NCBI RefSeq assembly: GCF_002754195.1
Contig: NZ_PEEU01000001.1
Location: 5,332,001 to 5,396,000, forward strand
Source of the DNA: Flavobacterium sp. 9
GTDB lineage: Bacteria > Bacteroidota > Bacteroidia > Flavobacteriales > Flavobacteriaceae
Direction: 5' to 3'
DNA: 64,000 bases
The translations under genes and the position numbers were made by a program. The notes beneath the pieces were generated by a model. It was not told the DNA's origin. It did not search any database and was given only the letters and a program-made list of their open reading frames with translations. Shown one piece after another: positions 17,995-26,386 of this stretch; positions within the stretch are counted from its first letter, which is position 1, and the number at the start of each line of letters is the position of its first letter.

Positions 17995-18834
17995 TTAATT
18001 ATTTGGTAACTCGGTTCCGCATTCATGACAATATTTTGCGCTATCAAAATGTAATTGTGAATTGCACTTTTGACATGTTTTTTTTGTGCTAACGGCATTA
18101 TTTCGTAAGCTGCTTTTTGCAAATTCGGCTGTTACGATTCCTGTTGGTACGGCAATTATTCCGTAACCCATAATCATAACAAGTGAGGCTAAAAACTGAC
18201 CTAATGGAGACGCTGGCGAAATGTCGCCGTAACCAACGGTAGTTAGGGTTACAATTGCCCAATATATCCCGACAGGAATGCTGGTAAAACCACTTTCTTT
18301 GCCTTCGACAACATACATTAATGAGCCAATAATTACTGCACTAATAATTACAAAGTAGATAAATACCAGAATTTTTTCTTTGCTGGCTTCCATAGCTTCC
18401 CTAAGTTGTTTGGATTGCTGTGAAATCTGTGGTATGTGTAAGATTTTAAACAATCGAAAGAAACGCAGGATTCTAACAATGGTTAAAACATTTGTAGCAG
18501 GAAAAAATATGGATAAATACATGGGTAATATTGCCATTAAATCGATGATCCCGTAAAAGCTAAAAATATATTTTAGGGGTTTTTGTATCGAAATAATACG
18601 TAAAATAAATTCTATGGTAAAGAAAATAGTAATGATCCATTCACAAACAAGAAGTTGTGAGTGATATTTTTGATTGATACCTTCAACTGTGTCCAACATT
18701 ACTAAAAGGACACTTAGTAAAATAAGTCCCAAAAGTATCAAATCAAATAAACGCCCTAAAAATGTATTACTACCGTAAATAATAATTTGGGTTTTTTGTC
18801 TGAAAATATCGTATTTTGATTTAATTTTTTTCAT
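17995..18834 (-). CDS. Voltage-gated-type K+ channel with C-terminal zinc ribbon
   Basis: The protein has 279 residues. Six membrane segments are visible, including an S4-like helix with spaced arginines (LTIVRILRFFRLFKI) and a pore loop with the potassium filter TVGYGD. After S6 comes a compact zinc-ribbon-like tail with two CxxC pairs (CQKCNSQL and CHECGTEL). The tail could act as a cytoplasmic assembly or redox-sensitive gating domain, which is inference. A -7 element lies 5 nt upstream of the start. Confidence 0.88.
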   Translation of the reverse strand: MKKIKSKYDIFRQKTQIIIYGSNTFLGRLFDLILLGLILLSVLLVMLDTVEGINQKYHSQLLVCEWIITIFFTIEFILRIISIQKPLKYIFSFYGIIDLMAILPMYLSIFFPATNVLTIVRILRFFRLFKILHIPQISQQSKQLREAMEASKEKILVFIYFVIISAVIIGSLMYVVEGKESGFTSIPVGIYWAIVTLTTVGYGDISPASPLGQFLASLVMIMGYGIIAVPTGIVTAEFAKSSLRNNAVSTKKTCQKCNSQLHFDSAKYCHECGTELPNN

Positions 18835-18839
18835 ATCTA

Positions 18840-18847
18840 CAAAGATA
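18840..18847 (-). promoter_or_regulatory. -7 element of the K+ channel gene, predicting a leaderless mRNA
   Basis: Read on the minus strand, TATCTTTG ends exactly 5 nt before the ATG. No upstream TTG was found at the usual distance. Confidence 0.45.
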
Positions 18848-18864
18848 ATGAAAGTTTTGTTGTG

Positions 18865-20226
18865 TTAAAAATGAAGAATTTTAAGCGATTTGCTTTTTCG
18901 GATGTAGTTTTGAATAATATTTTTTACATCTCGATTGTGTTGCATCGGGATTAAAATGTTTTTTAGGATCTCAATATTGGTAATTTGATAATTCAGGTCG
19001 TAATAAGCGTAACCTTTATAAATTCCGTTTTCGATTAATACAGCACTTCTTTCATTAACGTTTCTACCTCTGTCAAGTAGAATCATACTTTTGTTTTCAA
19101 AGCTATTTTCGGATATAAATTGCTGAACACGAACGTTGTATTCTTCTGGACTAACTTCGCCAATACAAGCGCCATCGCATTCTTTTATTTTATATTGAAA
19201 ACACTCTTTTTTGGTTTGGTATAATCCGGTAAGCTTTTGGCACAAATGATATTTTGATGTAAATCTGAAAAGTGCATTTTTCCCTTCTTGTAAAGTAGCA
19301 AATGAGGTGATTTCTTTTTTTCGTCCATCTGCTTTTTCAAGCTTAAGGTTAATATAACCGTTTGCATCTTTCTCAGCATATAATGCGTAAAGAAAAAGTG
19401 TTTTTCTTTGAGAGCGATTATGTCTTGGACGATTTATTTTTATTTCTTCACTTTCTTTTAAAAGCGCGATTAATTCGCTTCCGGTTTCATCATAAGTTAT
19501 GGTGAAAACTTCGGCTTGAATTTTTTTACTTTTAGTGGTGATTCCGGTAAAATGCTGATTGATTCTCTTTTTAATATTTTGGCTTTTGCCAATATATATA
19601 AGGTTTCCACCTTCGTTATAAATATAGTAAACGCCAGTTTTTGCAGGCATTTGCGCTAAAAGATCCAGTAATTTTGGAGCAATTCCTTTTTCAACTTCAA
19701 GTTTTATAAAATCTTTTACGATTGTTTTTTCCAAGTCTTTTTCGAGAAGCATTTTAAACAACTTTGTGGTTGCCATCGCGTCTCCGCTGGCACGATGTCT
19801 GTCGGCCATTGGAATTCCAAGTGCACGAACGAGCTTCCCTAAACTATAAGAAGGCTGATCCGGAATTAATTTTTTGGCAAGTTCAACAGTACAAAGTGTT
19901 CTGGCTTCGAAATCATAACCTAAACGTCTGAATTCGGTACGCAAGATTCTGTAATCAAATGAGGCATTATGCGCCACGATAATACAATCTGAAGTTATTT
20001 CGATGATTCTTTTGGCAACTTCAAAAAACTTTGGAGCTGAGCGCAACATAGCATTATTGATTCCGGTTAATTTCACCACAAAAGGCTGAATCGGAATTTC
20101 GGGATTAACAAGGCTAATGAATTGGTCAACTACTTCATGACCATCAAATTTATAAATGGCGATTTCAGTAATTCCTTCTTCATTAAACTGGCCTCCAGTG
20201 GTTTCTATGTCTAGTATTGCGTACAT
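18865..20226 (-). CDS. DEDDh exonuclease fused to a GIY-YIG nuclease domain
   Basis: The protein has 453 residues. The N-terminal domain is a DnaQ/epsilon-type 3'-5' exonuclease (AILDIETTGG, IVAHNASFDYRILR, HRASGDAMATTKLF). From about residue 195 a UvrC/Cho-like GIY-YIG domain begins (KTGVYYIYNEGGNLIYIGKS, then KKRINQHF). A region with CQKLTGLYQTKKECFQYKIK resembles the middle of UvrC/Cho. This architecture is known in DNA repair proteins and may combine incision and resection. The ATG giving MYAILDIETTGG fits the domain start better than one 18 nt upstream. Confidence 0.88.
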   Translation of the reverse strand: MYAILDIETTGGQFNEEGITEIAIYKFDGHEVVDQFISLVNPEIPIQPFVVKLTGINNAMLRSAPKFFEVAKRIIEITSDCIIVAHNASFDYRILRTEFRRLGYDFEARTLCTVELAKKLIPDQPSYSLGKLVRALGIPMADRHRASGDAMATTKLFKMLLEKDLEKTIVKDFIKLEVEKGIAPKLLDLLAQMPAKTGVYYIYNEGGNLIYIGKSQNIKKRINQHFTGITTKSKKIQAEVFTITYDETGSELIALLKESEEIKINRPRHNRSQRKTLFLYALYAEKDANGYINLKLEKADGRKKEITSFATLQEGKNALFRFTSKYHLCQKLTGLYQTKKECFQYKIKECDGACIGEVSPEEYNVRVQQFISENSFENKSMILLDRGRNVNERSAVLIENGIYKGYAYYDLNYQITNIEILKNILIPMQHNRDVKNIIQNYIRKSKSLKILHF

Positions 20227-20292
20227 ATTCAATGTCAATTTCAAAAATCAAAAATCAATGCCAATGCTAAAAATCAATATTAAAAATTGAAA

Positions 20293-20330
20293 TTTGCAAT
20301 TGCTATTGTAATTGCCATTGAAAAATTATC
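20293..20330. repeat. AATTGC-word tail after the four-helix-bundle gene
   Basis: TTTGCAATTGC and variants, ending CATTGAAAAATTA, run up to and include the stop codon of the four-helix-bundle gene. A near copy occupies 20714-20745 and ends at the stop codon of yggS in the same way. Further words (CAAAAATCAAAAATCAATG) lie at 20240-20290. Confidence 0.6.
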
Positions 20331-20673
20331 TTTTATTTATTATCATTTTTGATGAAATTGCAACAAGTTGTTCTACTTCAATCAGAAGTTTACTTCTTTT
20401 ATCGTTATCACCTTCTTTTATATAATCTAAAATTTTTAATGAGTTTCTGGATTCTTTTAGCTCTTTTACAACTAATGAAACTTTAAAAATAAAATCTTTA
20501 TCGGTTATTGTACCTTGTGCTTCTCCAAAATTTAATGAAGCACTCCCGGATGATCTAATTAATTGATTTTTATAATATTCATTTTCAAATAGTCTTTCTA
20601 ATTGTCTTGTAAAGAAAATACATTCTCCTGCAAAGCGAACTAATCGATCTTCAAAATTGAATATTTTCTCCAT
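20326..20673 (-). CDS. Four-helix-bundle protein (S23/IVP family)
   Basis: The protein has 115 residues and the pattern of the four-helix-bundle family first seen as S23 proteins encoded in 23S rRNA intervening sequences. The hallmark segment is NQLIRSSGSASLNFGEAQG, followed by FIFKVSLVVKELKESRNSLKIL. The molecular function is unknown. It lies between two blocks of near-identical A+T-rich words, one after its stop and one after the stop of yggS upstream. There is no rRNA nearby, so it is a free-standing copy. Confidence 0.85.
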   Translation of the reverse strand: MEKIFNFEDRLVRFAGECIFFTRQLERLFENEYYKNQLIRSSGSASLNFGEAQGTITDKDFIFKVSLVVKELKESRNSLKILDYIKEGDNDKRSKLLIEVEQLVAISSKMIINKR

Positions 20674-20740
20674 TTAAATTATTGAATTATACTTTTAAAA
20701 TTGAATATTGTTTTTTGCAATTGCAATTGATATTGAAAAA

Positions 20741-21403
20741 TTACCTTCCTCCAAAAATGCTGCTTCCAATGCGAACCATTGTGCTTCCACATTCTATGGC
20801 TAGTTTGTAATCTCCAGACATTCCCATAGAAATTGTTTTTAGATCGCAGTTTTCAGTTTTCGATTCTTTAATCGAATCAAAAATAGACTTTAAATGTGTA
20901 AATTCTTTTTTAATTTGGTTTTGATTTTCTGTAAAGGTTGCCATTCCCATTAATCCTAAGATACGAATATTTTTCATCTCTTTGAATTCTGTTGAAGATA
21001 ATAATTCGTTTAGTTCGTTTTCATCCAAACCAAATTTAGATTCTTCTTCGGCAATATATATTTGAAGCAAACAATCGATAATTCTATTGTTTTTTAAAGC
21101 TTGTTTGTTGATTTCCTGTAATAATTTTAAGCTGTCAACTCCATGAATCAAGCTCACAAATGGTGCCATAAATTTGACTTTATTCGATTGCACGTGACCA
21201 ATCATGTGCCATTGAATATCTTTTGGCATTTGTTCGTGCTTATCAGCCATTTCCTGGATTTTATTTTCTCCAAAAATACGTTGACCAGCTTCGTATGCTT
21301 CCATCAAATCCGGAACGGGTTTAGTTTTAGAAACCGCAACCAGAGTTACGTGTTCAGGTAAATTGTCTTTTATTTGAAGCAAATTTTGCTTTATTGCACT
21401 CAT
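20741..21403 (-). CDS. yggS: YggS/PLPBP pyridoxal phosphate homeostasis protein
   Basis: The protein has 220 residues, a single alanine-racemase-like barrel domain. The lysine expected to bind PLP is K26 in LVAVSKTKPV. GENKIQEMADK, WHMIGHVQSNK and MGMSGDYKLAIECGSTMVRIG are strong family signatures. It has no known enzymatic activity and helps maintain PLP and amino-acid balance. Its ATG overlaps the stop of the preceding gene by 1 nt, suggesting co-translation. Confidence 0.93.
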   Translation of the reverse strand: MSAIKQNLLQIKDNLPEHVTLVAVSKTKPVPDLMEAYEAGQRIFGENKIQEMADKHEQMPKDIQWHMIGHVQSNKVKFMAPFVSLIHGVDSLKLLQEINKQALKNNRIIDCLLQIYIAEEESKFGLDENELNELLSSTEFKEMKNIRILGLMGMATFTENQNQIKKEFTHLKSIFDSIKESKTENCDLKTISMGMSGDYKLAIECGSTMVRIGSSIFGGR

Positions 21404-21990
21404 TATTGATTGTAATACTTAATTATTTGATTATTTTTTTCAGCTACCCAACTTTTAAGTTCAAATGAAGATAGAGTTTGTGTTTCTTTCAAATTGTTTA
21501 ATTCGGCAATACTATAATTGTATGTTTCTGAAATATCTTTTTTATTATCTTCAGTTCGTTTGATTTTAATTTTTGCATAGAAAAGTTTTGTATCAAAGTA
21601 ATAAAATTCTCCAGTAATATTGTCTGAATAAGAATTTAAATAATGAATACTTTCATGATATTGACCTTTTATTAAATTGGTATATTTCTCAAAATTATAT
21701 TTTCTTTTTTCAATATTCGAAAGTAAATTATAATTATCTTCATTGAAATGGTGGAGATAAAAGCTATATGAATATCCGCCTCTTGCACTAAGAAATTTTG
21801 TTTTAATTTTATCGACTTCAGTTTCCGTTTCAATTTTTATTACACCGTCTGAAATAAAACCATGTCCATTTTTTTCGCAAATGCTGTCGATTTGATTAAT
21901 GGTAAATTGTTTATTAGAATCTGTTTTTAAGTTTTGAGAAATACAATTAGCTGTTGAAAACAATATAAATGCCAAAATGAAATTTCTCAT
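21403..21990 (-). CDS. Exported hypothetical protein
   Basis: I recognise no family for this 195-residue protein. An N-terminal signal peptide (MRNFILAFILFSTANCISQ) suggests export; its cysteine could be a lipobox but the context (TANCIS) is poor. The mature part is hydrophilic, rich in Tyr, Asn and Lys, with a mix of predicted strands. It lies in a tight minus-strand run, 14 nt after a membrane hypothetical and overlapping yggS by 1 nt. Confidence 0.7.
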   Translation of the reverse strand: MRNFILAFILFSTANCISQNLKTDSNKQFTINQIDSICEKNGHGFISDGVIKIETETEVDKIKTKFLSARGGYSYSFYLHHFNEDNYNLLSNIEKRKYNFEKYTNLIKGQYHESIHYLNSYSDNITGEFYYFDTKLFYAKIKIKRTEDNKKDISETYNYSIAELNNLKETQTLSSFELKSWVAEKNNQIIKYYNQ

Positions 21991-22004
21991 GTTTAAATTC
22001 GCTG

Positions 22005-22526
22005 TTATTGATATTTTTCTATTTTCTCTTGAATTTGCAATATTATCAATTTTTCGTCAATGATAATTTTTTCTTCCTTTAACTTCTTAAACTCATTAAA
22101 GATCTTTATAATGCCTTCGTCAGAATATGTTTCGAATGAATTTATGAGGTACTTATCTTTTGTACTTTTTAATTTTAAATAAAAAGTAGTACCTCTTAGT
22201 CCTTGTCGAGAGCCGATGCACTTTATCTGGATATAAGTTTCTTTAATATTCAATGGTTTTGTCCATTTCTTATTAAATGTTTCGCCATGTAATATAATAT
22301 TATTTTCTTCGAATGCTATTATATGAATATTGCTTTTACTTTTATTTATAATTGTATAGATGCAAATTGCTACCAAAAAGATTTCAATTATAATTGTAAA
22401 AAAGATTGAAAGGTTAAAAATTATAATTATCGGCGAAAAGAGAATAAATTCAATAAAAAAAAACAAATTATTTATACGGAAAAATCGCTGATTAAAATTT
22501 TTGTATTCGCTTTCAAATGTTATCAT
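22005..22526 (-). CDS. Two-helix membrane hypothetical protein
   Basis: The protein has 173 residues. Two adjacent hydrophobic helices (about residues 20-38 and 42-60) are followed by a soluble domain of mixed strands and a C-terminal helix, reminiscent of small PH-like membrane proteins. No family is recognised. Codon use is very A/T-rich. It is 12 nt downstream of the 3-hydroxyacyl-CoA dehydrogenase gene and 14 nt before the exported hypothetical gene, so it is part of the same transcript. Confidence 0.68.
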   Translation of the reverse strand: MITFESEYKNFNQRFFRINNLFFFIEFILFSPIIIIFNLSIFFTIIIEIFLVAICIYTIINKSKSNIHIIAFEENNIILHGETFNKKWTKPLNIKETYIQIKCIGSRQGLRGTTFYLKLKSTKDKYLINSFETYSDEGIIKIFNEFKKLKEEKIIIDEKLIILQIQEKIEKYQ

Positions 22527-22538
22527 ATTAAAAAAATC

Positions 22539-23426
22539 TTAAACAAACTGCTTAGAGATTTTCTCTGCTTTTTTACTTTCACTATAGTCATAAAAACCTT
22601 CACCAGATTTAACGCCTAATTTTCCGGCTCTAACCATATTTACTAATAATGGGCAAGGAGCATATTTAGGATTTTTGAAACCTTCGTACATAACATTCAA
22701 AATAGCAAGACAAACGTCAAGACCAATAAAATCAGCTAATTGAAGCGGTCCCATTGGATGTCCCATTCCTAATTTCATTACAGTATCAATTTCGTAAACA
22801 CCGGCTACTTTATTATATAACGTTTCGATTGCTTCGTTTAGCATTGGCATTAAAATTCTGTTTGCCACAAAACCAGGATAATCATTTACTTCAACAGGAG
22901 TTTTTCCTAATTTTTCTGATAAATCCATGATAATTTTAGTCACTTCATCGCTGGTGTTGTATCCACGAATGATTTCGACTAATTTCATAATTGGCACCGG
23001 ATTCATAAAGTGCATACCTATAACACGCTCAGGATGTGCGACAACAGATCCGATTTGTGTAATTGAAATCGAAGAAGTATTAGTCGCCAGAATTGTATTG
23101 TGAGAGCAAGCTTCGTTTAATTGTTTGAAAATATTCAGTTTTAACTCTACATTTTCAGTAGCAGCTTCAACTACTAAATCTGCACCAACAACACCATCTT
23201 TAATATCTGTATAGGTAATAATATTGGTTATCGTTTTTGCAACTTCTTCCTGAGTAATTGTTCCTTTCGAAAGCATTCGATCTAAATTGGCAGCAATAGT
23301 CGCCATTCCTTTGTCTAATGATTTCTCAGAAAGATCGATAAGTTTTACGGTAAAACCACTTTGTGCAAATGTATGAGCAATTCCGTTACCCATTGTTCCT
23401 GCACCAATTACAGCGATAGTTTTCAT
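22539..23426 (-). CDS. 3-hydroxybutyryl-CoA dehydrogenase
   Basis: The protein has 295 residues, typical of short-chain 3-hydroxyacyl-CoA dehydrogenases. An NAD-binding fold opens it (AVIGAGTMGNGIAHTFAQSG). The catalytic region IGMHFMNPVPIMKLVEIIRG contains the active histidine, and DYPGFVANRILMPMLNEA and MGHPMGPLQLADFIGLD follow. It oxidises 3-hydroxybutyryl-CoA to acetoacetyl-CoA, or the reverse. No thiolase or crotonase is adjacent. Confidence 0.92.
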   Translation of the reverse strand: MKTIAVIGAGTMGNGIAHTFAQSGFTVKLIDLSEKSLDKGMATIAANLDRMLSKGTITQEEVAKTITNIITYTDIKDGVVGADLVVEAATENVELKLNIFKQLNEACSHNTILATNTSSISITQIGSVVAHPERVIGMHFMNPVPIMKLVEIIRGYNTSDEVTKIIMDLSEKLGKTPVEVNDYPGFVANRILMPMLNEAIETLYNKVAGVYEIDTVMKLGMGHPMGPLQLADFIGLDVCLAILNVMYEGFKNPKYAPCPLLVNMVRAGKLGVKSGEGFYDYSESKKAEKISKQFV

Positions 23427-23454
23427 TTAATTTGATATTTTAATTTTAAAAGTT

Positions 23455-23491
23455 AAGGTTTAAAGCTACTTAGAAATACGCTTTAAACCTT
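23455..23491 (-). terminator. Hairpin between oxidoreductase and hydroxyacyl-CoA dehydrogenase genes
   Basis: A 12-bp perfect stem (AAGGTTTAAAGC with GCTTTAAACCTT) has a 13-nt loop. The T tract is weak, so it may act as a processing hairpin or a partial terminator. Confidence 0.55.
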
Positions 23492-23516
23492 AAAAATAAT
23501 GAGTTATATTTTTGTA

Positions 23517-24482
23517 TTATTTTTCGAAACAATCAATAATCTGATATGCTACTCTTAAAGCATCTGTTGCTTGTTCAAGAGTTACAACTGGCGTAGTATT
23601 AGTTTTTATTGCATTTGCAAAAGATTCTAATTCGTCCAGAATTGCATTGTTTTGTTCAACGTCAGGATTGGTAAAATAGATTTGTTTTTTTACACCTTCG
23701 GCATTTTGCAGAATCATATCAAAATCTCCGGGAACTTCAGGAGCATCTTTCATACGAACAACTTCACATCTTTTCTCTAAGAAATCAACTGAAATGTAGG
23801 CATCTCTTTGAAAGAAACGTGTTTTACGCATGTTTTTCATCGAAATTCTGCTTGCTGTTAAATTGGCAACACATCCATTTTCGAATTCAATTCTTGCATT
23901 GGCAATATCCGGAGTATCGCTGATTACAGAAACTCCACTTGCGTGAATGTCTTTTACTTTTGAATGAACAACACTCAAAATAGCATCAATATCATGAATC
24001 ATTAAATCGAGAACTACAGGAACATCTGTACCACGCGGATTAAACTCAGCCAAACGATGCGTTTCTATAAACATTGGATTTTCGATCATGTTTTTTGTAG
24101 CAATAAACGCTGGGTTAAAGCGCTCAACATGACCAACCTGGCCTTTTACATTGTATTCTTTTGCCAAAGCAATAATTTCTTCAGCTTCGTCTACAGTATT
24201 GGCAATTGGTTTTTCTATAAAGATATGTTTACCTGATTTGATCGCCACTTTTGCACATTTGTAATGAGAAAGTGTTGGTGTAACAATATCGATTACATCC
24301 ACAGCGTGGATTAATTTTGCAATAGTACTGAAGTTTTTATAACCGAATTCTTTTGAAATTCTTTCGGCATTTTCTTGATTTTCGTCGTAAAATCCAACTA
24401 ATTCGTATTTGTCAGATTGTTGTAATAAGCGTAAATGTATTTTACCTAGATGACCTGCACCTAAAACTCCTACTTTTAACAT
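23517..24482 (-). CDS. Gfo/Idh/MocA-family NAD(P)-dependent oxidoreductase
   Basis: The protein has 321 residues. The Rossmann domain begins at residue 3 (VGVLGAGHLGKIHLRLLQQ), and the family motif HIFIEKPIANTVDEA follows near residue 95. The C-terminal domain contains LMIHDIDAILSVV, with the typical active-site histidine. The substrate, probably a sugar or inositol derivative, cannot be assigned. Read on the minus strand, TATTTTTG at 24499-24506 is a likely -7 element. The gene is divergent from pcm. Confidence 0.88.
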   Translation of the reverse strand: MLKVGVLGAGHLGKIHLRLLQQSDKYELVGFYDENQENAERISKEFGYKNFSTIAKLIHAVDVIDIVTPTLSHYKCAKVAIKSGKHIFIEKPIANTVDEAEEIIALAKEYNVKGQVGHVERFNPAFIATKNMIENPMFIETHRLAEFNPRGTDVPVVLDLMIHDIDAILSVVHSKVKDIHASGVSVISDTPDIANARIEFENGCVANLTASRISMKNMRKTRFFQRDAYISVDFLEKRCEVVRMKDAPEVPGDFDMILQNAEGVKKQIYFTNPDVEQNNAILDELESFANAIKTNTTPVVTLEQATDALRVAYQIIDCFEK

Positions 24483-24575
24483 GAGAATGTATTTTAAACA
24501 AAAATATAATTTATTTGTCGAAAGTGAAAGTTAATGCAATAAAGATTTAGGAATTTAATAATTAAAAATCAATAT

Positions 24576-24604
24576 TTGATTTACTGTTTTGTTTCCTATT
24601 TTTG
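24576..24604 (+). promoter_or_regulatory. Promoter of pcm
   Basis: TTG at 24576-24578 and TATTTTTG at 24597-24604 are separated by 18 nt. The element ends 21 nt before the predicted TTG start codon. Confidence 0.65.
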
Positions 24605-24625
24605 CAAAAATAAAACCTACCCATT

Positions 24626-25267
24626 TTGAAAGACACTGCCAAACATCAAGGACTTCGTAATCAATTAGTAAGCACTTTAGAGCAAAAAGGAATTACTGAT
24701 AAAGCGGTTTTGGATGCGATAAAAAAAATCCCAAGACACCTTTTTTTAAATTCTAGTTTTGAAGATTACGCTTATCAGGATAAGGCTTTTCCTATAGGAG
24801 CGGGGCAAACTATTTCGCAACCTTATACAGTTGCTTTTCAATCTCAATTATTAGAAGTTAAAAAAGAACACAAAATTCTTGAAATAGGAACTGGTTCCGG
24901 TTACCAAACTGCAGTTTTATGCATGTTGGGCGCTAAGGTATATAGCGTGGAAAGACAGAATGAGTTGTTTAAAACGACTTCAAATTTATTTCCAAAGTTA
25001 AATATTCGTCCTAAGCATTTATCATTTGGTGATGGATATAAAGGATTACCAAGTTATGCACCGTTTGATAGTATTATTGTAACGGCAGGCGCTCCGTTTA
25101 TTCCTCAGCCATTAATGGCACAGTTAAAAATAGGAGGGAGATTAGTTATTCCGCTAGGCGAAGATGTTCAGATTATGACTTTACTAATTCGAAAAAATGA
25201 AACACAATTCGAAAAACATGAGTTTGGAGAATTTAGATTTGTTCCTTTATTAGAAGATAAAAATTAA
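24626..25267 (+). CDS. pcm: Protein-L-isoaspartate O-methyltransferase
   Basis: Pcm methylates isoaspartyl residues in damaged proteins so that they can revert. The protein has 213 residues. Signatures are KIPRHLFLNSSFEDYAYQD, FPIGAGQTISQPYTVAFQ, the AdoMet site ILEIGTGSGYQTAVL and ITAGAPFIPQPL-like VTAGAPFIPQPL. The start codon is TTG: no in-frame ATG precedes it, and HQGLRNQLV close behind is where the family normally begins. It shares a bidirectional terminator with the convergent Fic gene. Confidence 0.93.
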   Translation: MKDTAKHQGLRNQLVSTLEQKGITDKAVLDAIKKIPRHLFLNSSFEDYAYQDKAFPIGAGQTISQPYTVAFQSQLLEVKKEHKILEIGTGSGYQTAVLCMLGAKVYSVERQNELFKTTSNLFPKLNIRPKHLSFGDGYKGLPSYAPFDSIIVTAGAPFIPQPLMAQLKIGGRLVIPLGEDVQIMTLLIRKNETQFEKHEFGEFRFVPLLEDKN

Positions 25268-25270
25268 GAG

Positions 25271-25297
25271 AAAAGCCCAATTTAGTTGGGCTTTTTT
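25271..25297. terminator. Bidirectional terminator between pcm and the Fic gene
   Basis: A 10-bp stem (AAAAGCCCAA with TTGGGCTTTT) has a 5-nt loop and serves two convergent genes. It reaches into the stop codon of the Fic gene. Confidence 0.75.
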
Positions 25298-26294
25298 ATT
25301 TTGAAGTAAGTTTTATTGCGTGTAATAAATTTTCTTTTTCTATTCGAAGAATATATTTAATAAAAAAGGTCTTGTCATTTTTGTTCTCACATTCTTTTAA
25401 AACAGATAAATATTCGCTTTTATCTTCTTTTATAGTTGCAAACACGTAACCGTTTTGCAATAATATCCAGTTCATCAATAAATTAGCAATTTGTGCATTT
25501 CCATTTTCAAAAGGATTTAGAGTAAGGATTTTTAAATGTGCCTCAGAAGCTAAAAGTATTGGATGTAAGCCATTTTTATTGGTTTCGTACCAATTAAAGA
25601 ACAAGTTCATTTCTCGAATTACTAATGTATCATTTCTGTATTTTCCTGAGTTTTCAGGTTTTATTCCTCTAAGGATTAGGTTGTGTACAATAAGGAATTC
25701 CTTTTCTGTAAGAGAGGTTTTCTTTTGAATTAAGTCTTTTATATAGGCAATTGACTCCTGAAGATTTACTGCTTCAAGATGTTCGTTCATGCTTTTTCCG
25801 GGAATCGTCAAGCCTTCGTTAATTACTGATTTTGTATCTTCAAATGTCAGTGAGTTTCCGTTTAAACGATTGCTTTCAAAAATAAATTCTAATTCTAATA
25901 TTTTCGAAATTCTCCGTAAATCAAAATGCTGAAATGATTGAATTTGTTTTTTTAGAGTTTCTATTTCGTCCAAAATCAACTGAATCGTCGATAAAACGGT
26001 AGAATTTATTATTTTTTTACTGTTCTGAATTTCTTGTTCTGCAAGTAATAAAGCCTTAAGAGCAAATTCATCATCTCCAATTTCATAGAGGATTTTTTCT
26101 TTAAGCCACGCAATCATTAAGGTTTCAAAATCAATTTCTAAAAGTTGAGAAAGTTTAGATATTTGATCTTTAGTTGGTTTTCTTATTCCACTCTCAAATT
26201 TGCTAATTAGAGCCTGATCAATACTTAGAATCTGTGCCACTTCTCGAGTCTTTAGCCCTTTTTGTTCTCTAGCGTTTTTAAGAAGCGTTTTCAT
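25296..26294 (-). CDS. XRE helix-turn-helix plus degenerate Fic-domain protein
   Basis: The protein has 332 residues. An XRE-type DNA-binding domain occupies residues 1-60 (LKTREVAQILSIDQALISKF). A linker and a Fic domain follow. The Fic active-site motif, normally HPFxxGNGR, reads NPFENGNAQ here, with N260 replacing the catalytic His and Gln replacing the last Arg. The inhibitory helix motif, normally S/TxxxE(G/N), reads SNRLNG, with N145 where Glu is expected. AMPylation by the normal mechanism is therefore unlikely. It may act as a regulator. No antitoxin-like neighbour is seen. Confidence 0.82.
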   Translation of the reverse strand: MKTLLKNAREQKGLKTREVAQILSIDQALISKFESGIRKPTKDQISKLSQLLEIDFETLMIAWLKEKILYEIGDDEFALKALLLAEQEIQNSKKIINSTVLSTIQLILDEIETLKKQIQSFQHFDLRRISKILELEFIFESNRLNGNSLTFEDTKSVINEGLTIPGKSMNEHLEAVNLQESIAYIKDLIQKKTSLTEKEFLIVHNLILRGIKPENSGKYRNDTLVIREMNLFFNWYETNKNGLHPILLASEAHLKILTLNPFENGNAQIANLLMNWILLQNGYVFATIKEDKSEYLSVLKECENKNDKTFFIKYILRIEKENLLHAIKLTSK

Positions 26295-26345
26295 TTAAAA
26301 ATATGTTTAAAAATGTCTTGACAAATTTAGTCATTTTTGTTTTCA

Positions 26346-26375
26346 TAAAAAAAGCAACAGATAACTATTGCTTTT
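26346..26375 (-). terminator. Terminator of the DUF4136-like lipoprotein gene
   Basis: On the minus strand, AAAAGCAA pairs with TTGCTTTT across a 10-nt loop and is followed by a T tract. Confidence 0.75.
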
Positions 26376-26386
26376 AGTAATACTTT

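Noticed and set aside
20326..20673. Four-helix-bundle gene as a 23S rRNA intervening sequence
   Set aside because: There is no rRNA sequence around it; it lies between protein-coding genes.
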